Counted from the stretch's first letter, positions 27,346 to 37,217 are shown. The stretch is DNA of 64,000 nt from Rhodospirillales bacterium (GCA_017640505.1 JAEPQO010000004.1:273880-337879), one strand, 5' to 3'. Numbers and translations are program-made. Notes: generated from the letters alone by a model not told the origin.

Positions 27346-28218
27346 ATGTCCGTTCATCTTGCGCGCCTGAAGCCGGCACCGCTGCCGGCGGTTCATCCGG
27401 TACCCGAGTACGCGACGGATGAACGCCTGGCTGCCGTCTACGCGGACACCAAATCAGTCCTGCAGGTGCCGTGGATGGGCGTCGTCACGATGGCCTTTGC
27501 GCATTACCCCACGTTTTACGATACGCTCTGGGGCGGGCTGCGCGACCTTGCCGGCAGCCGCGCGTTCGTCGCCGCCTGCGGCGACCTCAGGGATTTTGCC
27601 GAGACGCGCGCGGACAGCCTTGCCCCGGCCCCGATGGGCGCGACGCTTGATACGCTCGGCTACGGGGCGCGGGAAATTGACGACATCAAGGCGATGATCG
27701 AGATTTTCTCGCACGGCAACATGCCGTATCTGATGATTGCCACGGCGGCGCGGCTGCTCCTGGAAGGGCACGACCTGTCCGGCGACACGGACGTCACGCC
27801 CGAAACCGCCCGTCACGGCCCGTCGCTTGAAAAGTCCCTGACCCTGATCGAACCGCATCATGCCGACGCGCCGACGGTCAACGTCTACGACGATATCAAG
27901 GCGCGGCTCGGGCTGCCGTTCGTGAACACCGATTACCGCGCGCTGGCACGATGGCCGAGTTACTTTGCGCCGGCATGGGGCGATCTTGCGCCAAAGGTTG
28001 AAACGTCCGGCTATGAAGACGTCGTCGCCTCCGTGCACGATTTCGCCGTGGCGCGCATGTGCACTCTTCCCAATCCGGGTGCGCTGACGCCCGGTGCGCT
28101 GCGGGAGGCCGCCGCAAAGGACGCGGACGTCGACGAAGTGCTGGCGGTCGTGCGCCTGTTCCAGTGGCTGTTGCCGGGGCTGATTACGAACGTCGCCTAT
28201 TTCCGCGCGCAACTCTAG
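27346..28218 (+). CDS. DehI-like protein (group I 2-haloacid dehalogenase family)
   Basis: 290 residues from ATG 27346 with GGGAGGAG upstream. All-helical protein with two related halves (VYADTKSVLQVPWMGVVTMA and VYDDIKARLGLPFVNTDYRA), the internal duplication typical of DehI. The motif FVNTDYRALARWPSYF contains D196, at the place of the family's catalytic Asp as I remember it, and N125 (SHGNMPY) matches the helper Asn. DehI enzymes hydrolyse both D- and L-2-haloacids. Whether this homologue dehalogenates is unproven; many relatives are uncharacterised. Divergent from the DddP-like gene. Confidence 0.75.
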   Translation: MSVHLARLKPAPLPAVHPVPEYATDERLAAVYADTKSVLQVPWMGVVTMAFAHYPTFYDTLWGGLRDLAGSRAFVAACGDLRDFAETRADSLAPAPMGATLDTLGYGAREIDDIKAMIEIFSHGNMPYLMIATAARLLLEGHDLSGDTDVTPETARHGPSLEKSLTLIEPHHADAPTVNVYDDIKARLGLPFVNTDYRALARWPSYFAPAWGDLAPKVETSGYEDVVASVHDFAVARMCTLPNPGALTPGALREAAAKDADVDEVLAVVRLFQWLLPGLITNVAYFRAQL

Positions 28219-28235
28219 GCGCCGCGGATTGCCGC

Positions 28236-29024
28236 TTACATGAAGGAGAAATCGGGAACGGGTAGCGTCTCTATTTCCGGTTTGGCGAACAGGTAGCCCT
28301 GAAAATAGTCGGCACCGAGCGCTTGCAGCACTTCGAAGTCCGCGATGCTTTCCACACCTTCGGCGATGACCTTGATGTCGAGTGCGTGCGCCGTCGAGAT
28401 CGCACCTTCGGTGATCGTTTTCTTGATCTTGTTCTCGGCGATGCCGTTACAAAGTTCCATATCCAGCTTGAGGATCTGCGGGCTGAACTTGTTCAAGAGG
28501 TTGAGGCCCGCGTAGCCCGCCCCGAAATCATCGATCGCCGTGATAAAGCCACGATCCCGGTATTCCTCGAAAATGCCCATCAGGTGACCCGGATCCATCA
28601 CTGGCTCGGCTTCGGTGACCTCGAAGATGATCCGGTTGATGGGCAGGTCGAAGGCGTCCGCCGCCTGCATCGTCGCGCGGATACATGTTTCGGGACGATA
28701 AACGGCGTTGGGCAGGAAATTGATCGAAAGATTGCATTCGATGCCGAGTTCGGATGCGATCTGGATCGCCTTGACGCGGCAGGTCTGGTCGAAGGTGTAA
28801 CGGTTGTCGTCGGTGACATGTGACAACACCTCCCCGGCGCCGGCACCGTCGGCACCGCGAACCAGGGCTTCGTAAGCATAGACCGACCTTTCGCGCGGAT
28901 CGACGATCGGCTGAAAGGCCATCGTGATGTCCAGATCAAGCGGCTTGGCTTCAAGGCACTGCTTGCATCCAAGCGGTTTGAATTCAGGGATTTCGTCGAA
29001 CACGGTCGGCATCGTTATAACCAA
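28236..29024 (-). CDS. EAL-domain c-di-GMP phosphodiesterase
   Basis: 262 residues, almost only an EAL domain. A short N-terminal part contains a CKQC pair. Catalytic residues look intact: YEALVRG (E of EAL), INFLPN (N), FEVTE (E), IDDFGAGYAG (both D), LKLD (K), AEGVES (E) and FQGYLF (Q). It should hydrolyse c-di-GMP to pGpG. No sensor domain is attached. It lies in the same stretch as the MHYT-GGDEF cyclase and several PAS_5 proteins, which could supply signal input (inference). Confidence 0.9.
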   Translation of the reverse strand: MVITMPTVFDEIPEFKPLGCKQCLEAKPLDLDITMAFQPIVDPRERSVYAYEALVRGADGAGAGEVLSHVTDDNRYTFDQTCRVKAIQIASELGIECNLSINFLPNAVYRPETCIRATMQAADAFDLPINRIIFEVTEAEPVMDPGHLMGIFEEYRDRGFITAIDDFGAGYAGLNLLNKFSPQILKLDMELCNGIAENKIKKTITEGAISTAHALDIKVIAEGVESIADFEVLQALGADYFQGYLFAKPEIETLPVPDFSFM

Positions 29025-29125
29025 GTTGTTACAGCAATGATGTCCATTGCTGGCAATATAGGTTCACATATACGCGGTTCAACCGTTTGGGAAATTGTGG
29101 AAATCCGCACCTTCTGATAACGGGA

Positions 29126-29650
29126 TCACGCTTCGCTGCCCCCGAATGCGCGGCTATGCGCTTCCTTGATTTCCTTGTGATCCCGGCTCCAGTCGACGTA
29201 GGTCGCGATCTGCGTGACGCGCGCACCGTCGCCGGAAAACGGCATGCGCAATGACGTCTGGACATAAGGCAGGCCGTTCTCGCCGGCCTGGATCCTGTAT
29301 TCCGAGCCGACCGCCTCGTGACATTCCACCACTTCCAGATATTGGGCCTGTGTCGTTTCGAATGTCCCCGGCGAGCGGATCTCGCTGATCGAGAGGCCGG
29401 TGAAATCCTTACCGTGCAAATCGGTCGAGGCCGTGCCCCAGAAGCGATAAACGAAATCGAGAGGGTCATAGCGAACGTCCACCACCAGAAAATACGGAAT
29501 CATCCGCACCGGGAGTTCGAACCAGTCCCACTGCCGCCAGACGGGCGACCGCCTGTCGCCCTTCAGCTTCAGCCAATACTCGTACGCGGCCTGATAGTTC
29601 AACTGATCGAAGCGGACCGGCGAACGCCGCAGATAGTGATCTTTCGTCAT
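29126..29650 (-). CDS. PAS_5-type small sensory protein, paralog 4
   Basis: 174 residues from ATG 29650, chosen by alignment of layout with the other paralogs; an upstream ATG at 29728 would add 26 residues. Motif FVYRFWGTASTDLHG; preceded by YEYWLKLKGDRRSPVW and FLVVDVRYD, followed by LRMPFSGDGARVTQIATYVDW. Soluble, no output domain. It is divergent from paralog 5, 128 bp away, so the two may share a control region. Confidence 0.82.
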   Translation of the reverse strand: MTKDHYLRRSPVRFDQLNYQAAYEYWLKLKGDRRSPVWRQWDWFELPVRMIPYFLVVDVRYDPLDFVYRFWGTASTDLHGKDFTGLSISEIRSPGTFETTQAQYLEVVECHEAVGSEYRIQAGENGLPYVQTSLRMPFSGDGARVTQIATYVDWSRDHKEIKEAHSRAFGGSEA

Positions 29651-29778
29651 TTTATGGACAACCGGTGGAGCACTGCTTTCATAATAAGCAGCTAATCTGG
29701 GCAAGACCACGCGAAAACGTTGAACCATTTGGCCTAAATATGCTCGCGGCGCACTGATTAAGTGACTATATCAAGAAT

Positions 29779-30321
29779 ATGGACTCGGCCCCCAAACCGC
29801 TGACGATGCGCCGCCTTGCGCCGGACGAATCGCCGGTGCCGGAGCACCACGAGATGCTTGCCTATTGGCGCGAACTCAAGGGCGAGCGGATGGCGCCGAC
29901 GTGGGCGGAATTCGACCTTTCGATGATCGATCCCAAGGTTCTGCCGTGGACGGCGGTCGTCGACATCAGCGCCGACAGGAAGGACATCCGTTATCGCTTC
30001 TGGGGCACCCAGTTGACGGTCGTGCGCGGCGAGGACTTCACCAACCGGCCCGTCTCCGAGATCCCGCCCGTTGAACTGGGCGAGTTCATTCACGCCTCCT
30101 ACGTCGCCACAGCGGAAAGCAAGGAACCGGGCCTCGACATCGAACAATATGTCGCGCAAAGCGGCCGCACGGGCAGCAAGGCGGTGCTCAGGCTGCCGCT
30201 GTCGGACGACGGCGAAACCGTCAACAAGGTTGTCGCCTGCATGATCTACGACATCTCGCGAAACGGCGAAGAGGTCGTCGAGTTCCTCGAAAGCATCCAT
30301 GCACCGGTTCGGTCCGGCTGA
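29779..30321 (+). CDS. PAS_5-type small sensory protein, paralog 5
   Basis: 180 residues. The clearest example of the set: LAYWRELKGERMAPTWAEFD, then LPWTAVVDISADRKD, the signature IRYRFWGTQLTVVRG, and LRLPLSDDGETVNKVVACMIYD. Soluble. Its C-terminus adds a short helix (EEVVEFLESIHAPV). Divergent from paralog 4. Confidence 0.87.
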   Translation: MDSAPKPLTMRRLAPDESPVPEHHEMLAYWRELKGERMAPTWAEFDLSMIDPKVLPWTAVVDISADRKDIRYRFWGTQLTVVRGEDFTNRPVSEIPPVELGEFIHASYVATAESKEPGLDIEQYVAQSGRTGSKAVLRLPLSDDGETVNKVVACMIYDISRNGEEVVEFLESIHAPVRSG

Positions 30322-30446
30322 TCCCTCACGCTCAAGTGAAGCCCCCCTGCCACCCGCCCCTCTGGACGTGGTGCCGATCACTCCCCATCTAAGCGTTAGC
30401 GCCCGCACGCCGTTGTGCGGCATGGATTTGACGAGGGGAGAAACTC

Positions 30447-31307
30447 ATGGATGACGCATCCGGTTACGTTCCGCCGAAGGTCTGGACCTGGGAGAAGGAA
30501 AACGGCGGCCATTTCGCATCGATCAACCGGCCGATCGCCGGGGCCACGCACGAAAAGGAGCTGCCGGTCGGCAAGCACCCGCTGCAGCTATATTCCAAAG
30601 GCACGCCGAACGGCGTCAAAGCGACGATTATGCTGGAAGAGCTTCTGGCGAAGGGGCACACCGGCGCCGAGTACGATGCCTGGATGATCGAGATCGGTGA
30701 CGGCGACCAGTTCGGTTCCGGGTTCGTCGACATCAACCCGAACTCCAAGATTCCGGCGATGCTCGACCGTTCCACGGATACGCCCATCCGCGTCTTCGAA
30801 AGTGCGTCGATCCTGTTCTATCTGGCCGAGAAGTTCGGCGAGTTCCTGCCGGCCGAACAGCCGGACCGCACCGAATGCATGAACTGGGTGTTCTGGCAGA
30901 TGGGCAGCGCGCCCTATCTTGGCGGCGGCTTCGGGCATTTCTACAACTATGCGCCCGAGAAATGGGAATACCCGATCAACCGTTTCTCGATGGAAGTGAA
31001 ACGTCAGCTCGACGTGCTCGACCGCAACCTGGCCGACCGCCAGTTCATGATCGGCGACGAATACACCATCGCCGACATCGCGATCTGGCCGTGGTACGGT
31101 GTGCTCTGCCTGGGTGAACAGTACGGCGATGCCGGCACGTTCCTGGATGTAAAGTCCTACAAGAACATGCAGCGATGGACCGCCGAGGTCGGCGCCCGCG
31201 AAGCGGTCAAACGCGGCCGCATGGTCAACCGTTCCAAGGGCGATCCGAAATCGGAACTGAAGGAACGCCACGACGCCAGCGATTTCGACGGTCTGACGCC
31301 GCCCTGA
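30447..31307 (+). CDS. yghU: Glutathione S-transferase family protein YghU
   Basis: 286 residues, the same length as E. coli YghU, with long stretches of near identity as remembered: PPKVWTWEKENGGHFASINR, THEKELPVGKHPLQLYS, GTPNGVKATIMLEELLA, INPNSKIPAM, GGGFGHFYNYAPEKWEYPIN and VKRGRMVNR. YghU is a nu-class GST that binds two glutathiones and has disulfide-bond reductase and peroxidase activity. The thioredoxin-like half precedes the helical half as usual. GAGGGGAG lies upstream of the start. It is probably monocistronic and is convergent with the cytochrome c gene. Confidence 0.93.
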   Translation: MDDASGYVPPKVWTWEKENGGHFASINRPIAGATHEKELPVGKHPLQLYSKGTPNGVKATIMLEELLAKGHTGAEYDAWMIEIGDGDQFGSGFVDINPNSKIPAMLDRSTDTPIRVFESASILFYLAEKFGEFLPAEQPDRTECMNWVFWQMGSAPYLGGGFGHFYNYAPEKWEYPINRFSMEVKRQLDVLDRNLADRQFMIGDEYTIADIAIWPWYGVLCLGEQYGDAGTFLDVKSYKNMQRWTAEVGAREAVKRGRMVNRSKGDPKSELKERHDASDFDGLTPP

Positions 31308-31328
31308 CGCGGCGCGCCCGGCGGGTGA

Positions 31329-31835
31329 CTACGGCATCGTCGGCTTAAGGTACGGCGCGGTCGGCGCGTCGTCCTTGCCGAACGGCCCCGGCACCTTGTT
31401 GGAAACCGGCTTCAGCGACTTGATGTAGGTTGCCAGCGCGACGGCGTCCTCATCCGTCAACGCGGCATAGGACGGGAACGGCATGATCGGCGCGAGCGCC
31501 CTGCCGTCCGGCCGGACGCCGCTGCGGATCGCATCGACGATCTCCTCGACGCTCCAGCGGCCCAGCCCGGTTTCCTGATCTGACGTCAGGTTCGGCGGAT
31601 AGAACGTGCCGATGCCCGGCATCATGAAACCGGTATCCGAACCGCCCAGGTACCGCGCCATGTCGGGCTCGCCGCGCATGGCCCCCGGCGTATGGCATCC
31701 GGTGCAATCCATGATCGCGGCCAGGTAGGCGCCGCGTTCCAGCTTGCCGGCTGCGGCCGGCGACGGGATGGCAATCGTCAAAATCAGGAGAACGGCAACA
31801 GAACAGAAAATCGAAGAGAGCAGGCGCGACAGCAT
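31329..31835 (-). CDS. Periplasmic monohaem cytochrome c
   Basis: 168 residues from ATG 31835; the in-frame ATG 12 nt upstream carries the GGAGGAA that serves this start. Signal peptide (IFCSVAVLLILTIAIPSPAAA). Haem motif C44-x2-C47-H48 (MDCTGCHTP), and a probable axial Met in LAPIMPFPSY. It resembles the cytochrome c subunits of alcohol/aldehyde dehydrogenase-type complexes (FYPPNLTSDQETGLGRWS is typical). Electron donor and acceptor are unknown; no dehydrogenase partner is adjacent. Confidence 0.9.
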   Translation of the reverse strand: MLSRLLSSIFCSVAVLLILTIAIPSPAAAGKLERGAYLAAIMDCTGCHTPGAMRGEPDMARYLGGSDTGFMMPGIGTFYPPNLTSDQETGLGRWSVEEIVDAIRSGVRPDGRALAPIMPFPSYAALTDEDAVALATYIKSLKPVSNKVPGPFGKDDAPTAPYLKPTMP

Positions 31836-31950
31836 ATGTTCCTCCATGGAAGCACCCAGTCCGGATGCGCACGCTACAACCGCCCGCGGGTTGCTGCAAT
31901 CGCCGTTCGTATCGTGAGGGGAGTGGGCCGGGGAGGCCGAAGCGCCCGAT

Positions 31951-33675
31951 TTAACAGGCGGCTGCGGCCTGCTTGCCGGGCACGCCGGAGAATATCCGGT
32001 AATTATTGCGGCCCGATTCCTTGACTTCGTACATGGCCTCGTCCGCCGCCTTCATCAGATCGTCGGTGTCGACCGCGTGGTCGGGATTGACGGCGATACC
32101 GATGCTGCCGCCGACCGAACAGTCGATCCCATTGAACAGGATCGGCTCGCGAATGCCGGCGAGGATTTTTTCGGCAATCGTCTCGATGTCCCCGGAGTCA
32201 CTGACCTGTTCGAGGATGACGACGAACTCGTCGCCGCCGATCCTGGCTGCCATGTCGGTCTCGCGGATCATCCGGCTCAGGCGTTCGGAGATGGTGACCA
32301 GCACGTGGTCGCCGGCATCGTGGCCGTACTTGTCGTTGACCGGCTTGAACTTGTCCAGGTCGATAAACATCAAGGCGACTTTCTTGTCCGCCCGCTTGTT
32401 GCGCTTGATCGCGTCGTCGAGGCGCTGCGTGAACGCGGTACGGTTCGGCAGCTTCGTCAGGCCGTCGGTCAGTGCCAGCTCGCGGTAGATGTCCTGCTGC
32501 TTCTTGATGGCCGTGACATCGTGCCACACGCTGACCATGCCGCCCACCTTGACCGGGCTTTGACGCACCACCGCCCAGCGCCCGTCGAAAAGCTGATCCT
32601 CGTCGGATTGGCTCAGCGGCGCACGCCGGGACTCGAACGCCTCCAGGCACTTGCGGATATAGGTTTCGCGGTCGAGACCTTCGGGAAACGTTTCGCGTCC
32701 CTCGGCCCAGCCGCGTAGGATTTCCTCGTATGTGACGCCTTCGACCAGCAGGTCCTGCAAACTCGGGTACATCTGCGCAAAGACGCCGTTGTGCAGCAGA
32801 AGCTTGCCGTTCTCGTCGAACAGCAGGAAGCCGTCGCTGATGCTTTCGATGGCCGCATACATCCGTTCCTCGGTGAGGCGTGCGTGCTTCTGTGCGTGCC
32901 GCATCTTGGCATCGACCTTGATCGCGACGAGACCCAGCAGCGCGATCAGGATGGACGCACCTGACACGTTCGCCGCCAGCACGAGCGGGCTGATGATGCC
33001 GGCAACATAGGCACCCGAGCCCAGCGTCGGGATGCAGATCGCCGCCTGCATCGCCACGTAGTGCATGCCGGCAATGGAAAGCCCGAGAATGGCGGCGCTG
33101 GCGATCTGAAACGGCAACGCTGCCCACGATGTGGCTTCGAACTCGCGCAGCTTTTCCGCATAAACACCGACCACACCCAGCACGACGGCCACGGCAATGG
33201 AGAGGATGAACCAGGTCTGATCATAGAACAGCGCGGCATTCATGCGCATCGCCGCCATGCCGATATAGTGCATGGCACCGATGCCGGCGCCGATGATCGT
33301 GCCGGCAATCAGGCGGCGCACATCGTCGCGCAGCGGCAGATCCTTCCGCAGCAAGGCGAGCCCGGCCATACAGCCGACGATCGCCGGGACGACCGAAAGG
33401 GCGGTCAGCGACGAACTGTAAGATACGGGGATGGGCAGCTTGAACGCCAACATGCCGATGAAGTGCATCGACCAGACACCGAACCCCATTGTCAGGGCGC
33501 CCACGAAAAGCCAGCGCCAGTTATAGGTGCCGTCGTGTTCCGCATAGCGTGCCAGCCTGAGACCGGAAAACGCCGCAACCGCCGCAACCAGGTACGACGC
33601 GGCAACCAGCGCGGCATCGTACGTCGCGCTCAACGGTTGTTGCGAAAGCTGATCCACGGACAGAAACGAAAGCAT
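31951..33675 (-). CDS. MHYT-PAS-GGDEF diguanylate cyclase
   Basis: 574 residues from ATG 33675 (GGAG eight nt upstream); an ATG at 33702 is the alternative. Seven-helix MHYT sensor with repeats of the hallmark motif (SMHFIGM, AMHYIGM, GMHYVAM), proposed to bind copper and sense O2, CO or NO. It is followed by a PAS domain (ISDGFLLFDENGKLLLHNG) and a GGDEF domain with intact GGDEF near residue 480 and an inhibitory RxxD site (RETD) five residues before it. No EAL domain, so it should make c-di-GMP. An EAL protein is encoded about 3 kb away. Confidence 0.92.
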   Translation of the reverse strand: MLSFLSVDQLSQQPLSATYDAALVAASYLVAAVAAFSGLRLARYAEHDGTYNWRWLFVGALTMGFGVWSMHFIGMLAFKLPIPVSYSSSLTALSVVPAIVGCMAGLALLRKDLPLRDDVRRLIAGTIIGAGIGAMHYIGMAAMRMNAALFYDQTWFILSIAVAVVLGVVGVYAEKLREFEATSWAALPFQIASAAILGLSIAGMHYVAMQAAICIPTLGSGAYVAGIISPLVLAANVSGASILIALLGLVAIKVDAKMRHAQKHARLTEERMYAAIESISDGFLLFDENGKLLLHNGVFAQMYPSLQDLLVEGVTYEEILRGWAEGRETFPEGLDRETYIRKCLEAFESRRAPLSQSDEDQLFDGRWAVVRQSPVKVGGMVSVWHDVTAIKKQQDIYRELALTDGLTKLPNRTAFTQRLDDAIKRNKRADKKVALMFIDLDKFKPVNDKYGHDAGDHVLVTISERLSRMIRETDMAARIGGDEFVVILEQVSDSGDIETIAEKILAGIREPILFNGIDCSVGGSIGIAVNPDHAVDTDDLMKAADEAMYEVKESGRNNYRIFSGVPGKQAAAAC

Positions 33676-33883
33676 TGACGGCGCTCCATCTAGTTTGGCC
33701 ATGCCCTCAGGCAGGACAACACTGCAGGTACATGCCTGCAATCTTTAATACGCCCGCATACTGCCGGGGACGTCATACGGGCACCATCCGTAATTCCCGC
33801 AATCTCGGCAAACCCTTATATTAGCAACGTTTTTCGGGATATTCGCTGGAACTCGCCGGAACACTGGTTCGGAGAGCGGCTTT

Positions 33884-35392
33884 TCACGCAGACGGCAAGC
33901 TTTTATCCGAGAGCGGCAGCGTTACATAGACCGCCGTGCCGAGATCCGCTTCGCTGGAAATCGAAAGTTTACCGCTATGCGCTTCGACCAGCGACTTGAC
34001 GATGGAAAGACCGAGCCCGGTGCCGCTTTCGGCGACGTGCGGGTTCGACTGCCCCTTGGCGAAGGGCTCGGTAATGCGGCCCAGCAACTCGTTCGAGATG
34101 CCGACGCCGGTATCGGTGACACATACGGTCAGCTCGCCGTCGCCGTGGCGCAACGACACGCCGACAGCCCCGCCCGCCTTGGTGTACTTGACCGCATTGG
34201 CGAGAATGTTGAGGAATATCTGCGCCACCGCCTTGCGGTCGACATGCAGGGCCGGAATGCCGTCGGGTAATTCCATGTCGAGTGCGATCTTGCGTTCGGC
34301 CGCCGACTGTTTGACGTTGCGCATGCAGTCGTGAAGCACTTCGGCAATGTCGACGTCTTCCTTCTGCAACGACCGCTTGCCCGCTTCGATGGCAGCGATA
34401 TCGAGAATCTCGTTCACCAGTTTGAGAAGGTGCTGACCGCTGTCATGGATATCGTGGGCGTAGGAGCGATAACTGTCCGCGCCGATGGGTCCGAAATATT
34501 CGCCGCGCAGCATTTCACTGAACCCGAGTATCGCGTTCAGCGGCGTGCGGAACTCGTGGCTCATGGTAGCGATGAACTGCGACTTGGCGCGGTTTGCGTC
34601 CTCGGCGTCGGCCAAGGCCTCGCGCATGGCGTCCTCGGCCTCCACCAAATCCGACAGGTCCACGGTGATGGAACCGACCTTGGCAATGTTGCCGTCACGG
34701 TCCTGGATCGGAAACTTCGTGATCCCCAGCGTGTGCAGTTTGCCGTCGACGAAGTACCGCTCGACCTTGCGATAGACCAGTTTGCCGGTTTCTAGGACTT
34801 CGTTCTCCTGCGCCGTCATAAGCGCCGCATCTTCGTCGGGCTGGAAGTTTTCGATGGCGTCGGAACGGTTTCCGATCATCCGCTCCATGTCGGATCCGTA
34901 CCACGCAAGGTAGGTCCTGTTCGGGCGCTCGACCACATGGTTTCTGTCCTTGATCAACAGACCGAACGGCAGGTTCTCGAATATGGAATCAAGCATGCTT
35001 TCGTTGTCGCGGAGCGCTTCAGTACGCAGTTCGATGTCCCGGTACTGATTGGTAAAGCGGATCACGATCAACGTCAGCCCGACAAAAACCAGCACCGCCG
35101 ACAGGGAATAAAGATACCAGCTGTACGTATAGTGCAGCGCCAACATCGCATCGCGCGCGTCCGACTCGCTGAGCGTTCGGGAAAGCACCAGCTTCGTATA
35201 GAGGTCCGCGGCGTCCAGCGCCGCCATGACCCAGAGACCGGCCAGAGCGCAGACCACGCCGCGGCGGCCGCCCCCGCGCTTCAGGTCCTGATACCGCCAG
35301 ATGGCAACGGCGGTGGCAACGGCGGCGAACAGGATCACCGTCAGGTCGACGGCAACCATCAACCCCCACGGCGGGAACGGGCTATCCGGCAT
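33884..35392 (-). CDS. Membrane-bound PAS sensor histidine kinase
   Basis: 502 residues. Three probable N-terminal helices (VDLTVILFAAVATAVAIWRY, VVCALAGLWVMAALDAAD, YSLSAVLVFVGLTLIVIRF), a PAS domain about residues 130-250 (LDSIFENLPFGLLIKDRNH), then HisKA with H-box SHEFRTPLNAILGF and HATPase_c with N-box NILANAVKYTKAGG, G1 DTGVGIS and G2 GTGLGLSIV. All catalytic elements are intact. No response regulator is adjacent, so it is an orphan kinase. The signal is unknown. Confidence 0.93.
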   Translation of the reverse strand: MPDSPFPPWGLMVAVDLTVILFAAVATAVAIWRYQDLKRGGGRRGVVCALAGLWVMAALDAADLYTKLVLSRTLSESDARDAMLALHYTYSWYLYSLSAVLVFVGLTLIVIRFTNQYRDIELRTEALRDNESMLDSIFENLPFGLLIKDRNHVVERPNRTYLAWYGSDMERMIGNRSDAIENFQPDEDAALMTAQENEVLETGKLVYRKVERYFVDGKLHTLGITKFPIQDRDGNIAKVGSITVDLSDLVEAEDAMREALADAEDANRAKSQFIATMSHEFRTPLNAILGFSEMLRGEYFGPIGADSYRSYAHDIHDSGQHLLKLVNEILDIAAIEAGKRSLQKEDVDIAEVLHDCMRNVKQSAAERKIALDMELPDGIPALHVDRKAVAQIFLNILANAVKYTKAGGAVGVSLRHGDGELTVCVTDTGVGISNELLGRITEPFAKGQSNPHVAESGTGLGLSIVKSLVEAHSGKLSISSEADLGTAVYVTLPLSDKSLPSA

Positions 35393-35580
35393 TGCCGTTC
35401 ATCCCGCCGCCGGTCGCCAGACCGTAACAACACGATCCCGCTGCATCTTTACAGTAGGTCAGTTCCATCCGATTCAATAACGCCACCCAGTTAGGACGGC
35501 GGCCTCCCCCGCCGACATTATGTGGTAAACCTTGGCGGAGGAATAGAAAATTTATCTCGGACTGGTTGCGTAAAGCGAGG

Positions 35581-36117
35581 TCAGTCGAGGCGACTGAATA
35601 CTTCGTCGAAGAATGTCGCCGTTTCGTCTTCGCCCAACAGGCGCTCGAAGTAGTAAACGTTGATGCCCTGCGTTACCGCTTCGCCATCCGCCGAACACGG
35701 CATGCGGAGAACCAGCGCGCGCCCGAACAGGCCTTTGCCGGTGACGAATTCCTTCACCTCGAGATGCGGACAGCGTTCCTGAACCAGTCTGCCGCATCCG
35801 CCGCTCTGGCTGACGCCGAGGGACCGCGGCGGCACGTCGGCAGGCGTCTTGTGCGTATAGTCCTTGCCGAAAACCTTCGTCAGTTCCGATCCCCAATATC
35901 GATAGACGGACGTAAGCGGGTTTTCCTGGATATCGGTAACGCTCGCGCGCGGGATCGCTTCGTTCGTCAGGTCGGCGAGTGAAACGTCCTTCCACGCAGG
36001 CGCCCACCGGCCGGCACACCTTTCCCGCCAATACGCAAGCGCGGCAAGTTGATAATCTACCGGCGTTTCATCGGCATCGATGAAACGCGAAACAATTCTG
36101 ACATCATCAAGTTTCAT
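35581..36117 (-). CDS. PAS_5-type small sensory protein, paralog 6
   Basis: 178 residues from ATG 36117. Motif is the variant SVYRYWGSELTKVFG. Before it LAYWRERCAGRWAPAWKDVS and IPRASVTDI; after it VLRMPCSADGEAVTQGINVYY. Soluble, no output domain. It is oriented as the adjacent beta-hydroxyacid dehydrogenase and histidine kinase genes, but the gaps (107 and 188 bp) suggest separate transcription. Confidence 0.84.
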   Translation of the reverse strand: MKLDDVRIVSRFIDADETPVDYQLAALAYWRERCAGRWAPAWKDVSLADLTNEAIPRASVTDIQENPLTSVYRYWGSELTKVFGKDYTHKTPADVPPRSLGVSQSGGCGRLVQERCPHLEVKEFVTGKGLFGRALVLRMPCSADGEAVTQGINVYYFERLLGEDETATFFDEVFSRLD

Positions 36118-36223
36118 TCGGGCGCACCTTGTCGCTCTGACACGCATCCACGCGCACCGGCAACGGCATACGACGACCCCCGCACGTTCATCCTAACCCG
36201 CATCCCCCGATGTGGCCAGTTTC

Positions 36224-37135
36224 TCAACCCTGGGATTTCCGGAACGCGGCGGAGCGGAACGCGACACCGAGGGCTTCCTCGTACACCTTGAGCATCGCGC
36301 TTTTCGGTTCGTCGCCGTATCCCGCCTCGATGGCCGCCTTGTAGCTGCCGATCATGGCGTCAACGACCGGCAACGCCGCACCGGTCTCTTCCGCCATGCG
36401 TTCGACGTTGACGATATCCTTGTAGGCGGCGCTGAGGGTAAAGTCGGTATCGAACTTGGCTTCGAGCATGCGCGGCACGAAGTACTCCGACGCGAAGCTG
36501 CGCGACGATCCGCTCATGACGATCTGGGCGACCTGTTCCGGGTCGAGGCCGACGGCGACCGTCAGCGGCAACACCTCGGCAAGCGCCGCGATGTTCACGT
36601 TATAGATGATGTTGTTGAGCGCCTTCATCGCCTGACCGGTGCCGATGGGGCCGCAGTGGATGATCGATGTGCCCACCTGCTCCAGGTAAGGTTTTGCCAT
36701 CTCGAACGCCGCGTCCGAACCGCCGAACATGACCGTCAGCGTGCCGTCCTTGGCACGGAACGGCATGCCCGAAATCGGGCAGTCCCAGTAGTCGACGCCG
36801 AGCTCTGTCGTCTCACTGGCAATCGCCAGCGCGTCGGTGCGGTCGAGCGTCGTGGTGTCGACAATGGTCAGACCCGTCGGCTTCGCCTCGGCGATGCCGC
36901 CGTCGCCGAAAATCGCCGAGCGCACCTCGGGCGCGTAGGGAAGACACATGAAAATCAGTTCGCAGTTCTGCGCCATCTCTGCGGGTGACACGCATGCCGT
37001 CGCCCCGGCCTCGACCAGCGGCCGCATCGCACCCTCGTGTGCGTCGAAAACGCGGAGCGACCCGGTCTTGGAAAGGATGTTATTCGCCATGCCCGCACCC
37101 ATGCGGCCAAGGCCGATAAAACCGACATTTGTCAC
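36224..37135 (-). CDS. Beta-hydroxyacid dehydrogenase family (3-hydroxyisobutyrate dehydrogenase-like), copy 1
   Basis: 303 residues. NAD(P)-dependent oxidoreductase with N-terminal GFIGLGRMGAGMANN, substrate motif WDCPISGMPFRAKDGTLT and catalytic Lys in GTGQAMKALNN. The family oxidises 3-hydroxyisobutyrate, tartronate semialdehyde and relatives; the substrate cannot be assigned. Some substitutions (CPISGMP where PVSGG is usual) indicate a divergent branch. It is not closely similar to the second family member at 58919-59803. Confidence 0.88.
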   Translation of the reverse strand: MTNVGFIGLGRMGAGMANNILSKTGSLRVFDAHEGAMRPLVEAGATACVSPAEMAQNCELIFMCLPYAPEVRSAIFGDGGIAEAKPTGLTIVDTTTLDRTDALAIASETTELGVDYWDCPISGMPFRAKDGTLTVMFGGSDAAFEMAKPYLEQVGTSIIHCGPIGTGQAMKALNNIIYNVNIAALAEVLPLTVAVGLDPEQVAQIVMSGSSRSFASEYFVPRMLEAKFDTDFTLSAAYKDIVNVERMAEETGAALPVVDAMIGSYKAAIEAGYGDEPKSAMLKVYEEALGVAFRSAAFRKSQG

Positions 37136-37217
37136 AGATATCCTCCTGAGGTTTTTTCTTGTTGGCCGACAGTGTAGGCGCGGCCATGCACCGGAACAAC
37201 GCCGTTGCGCTGTCCGG

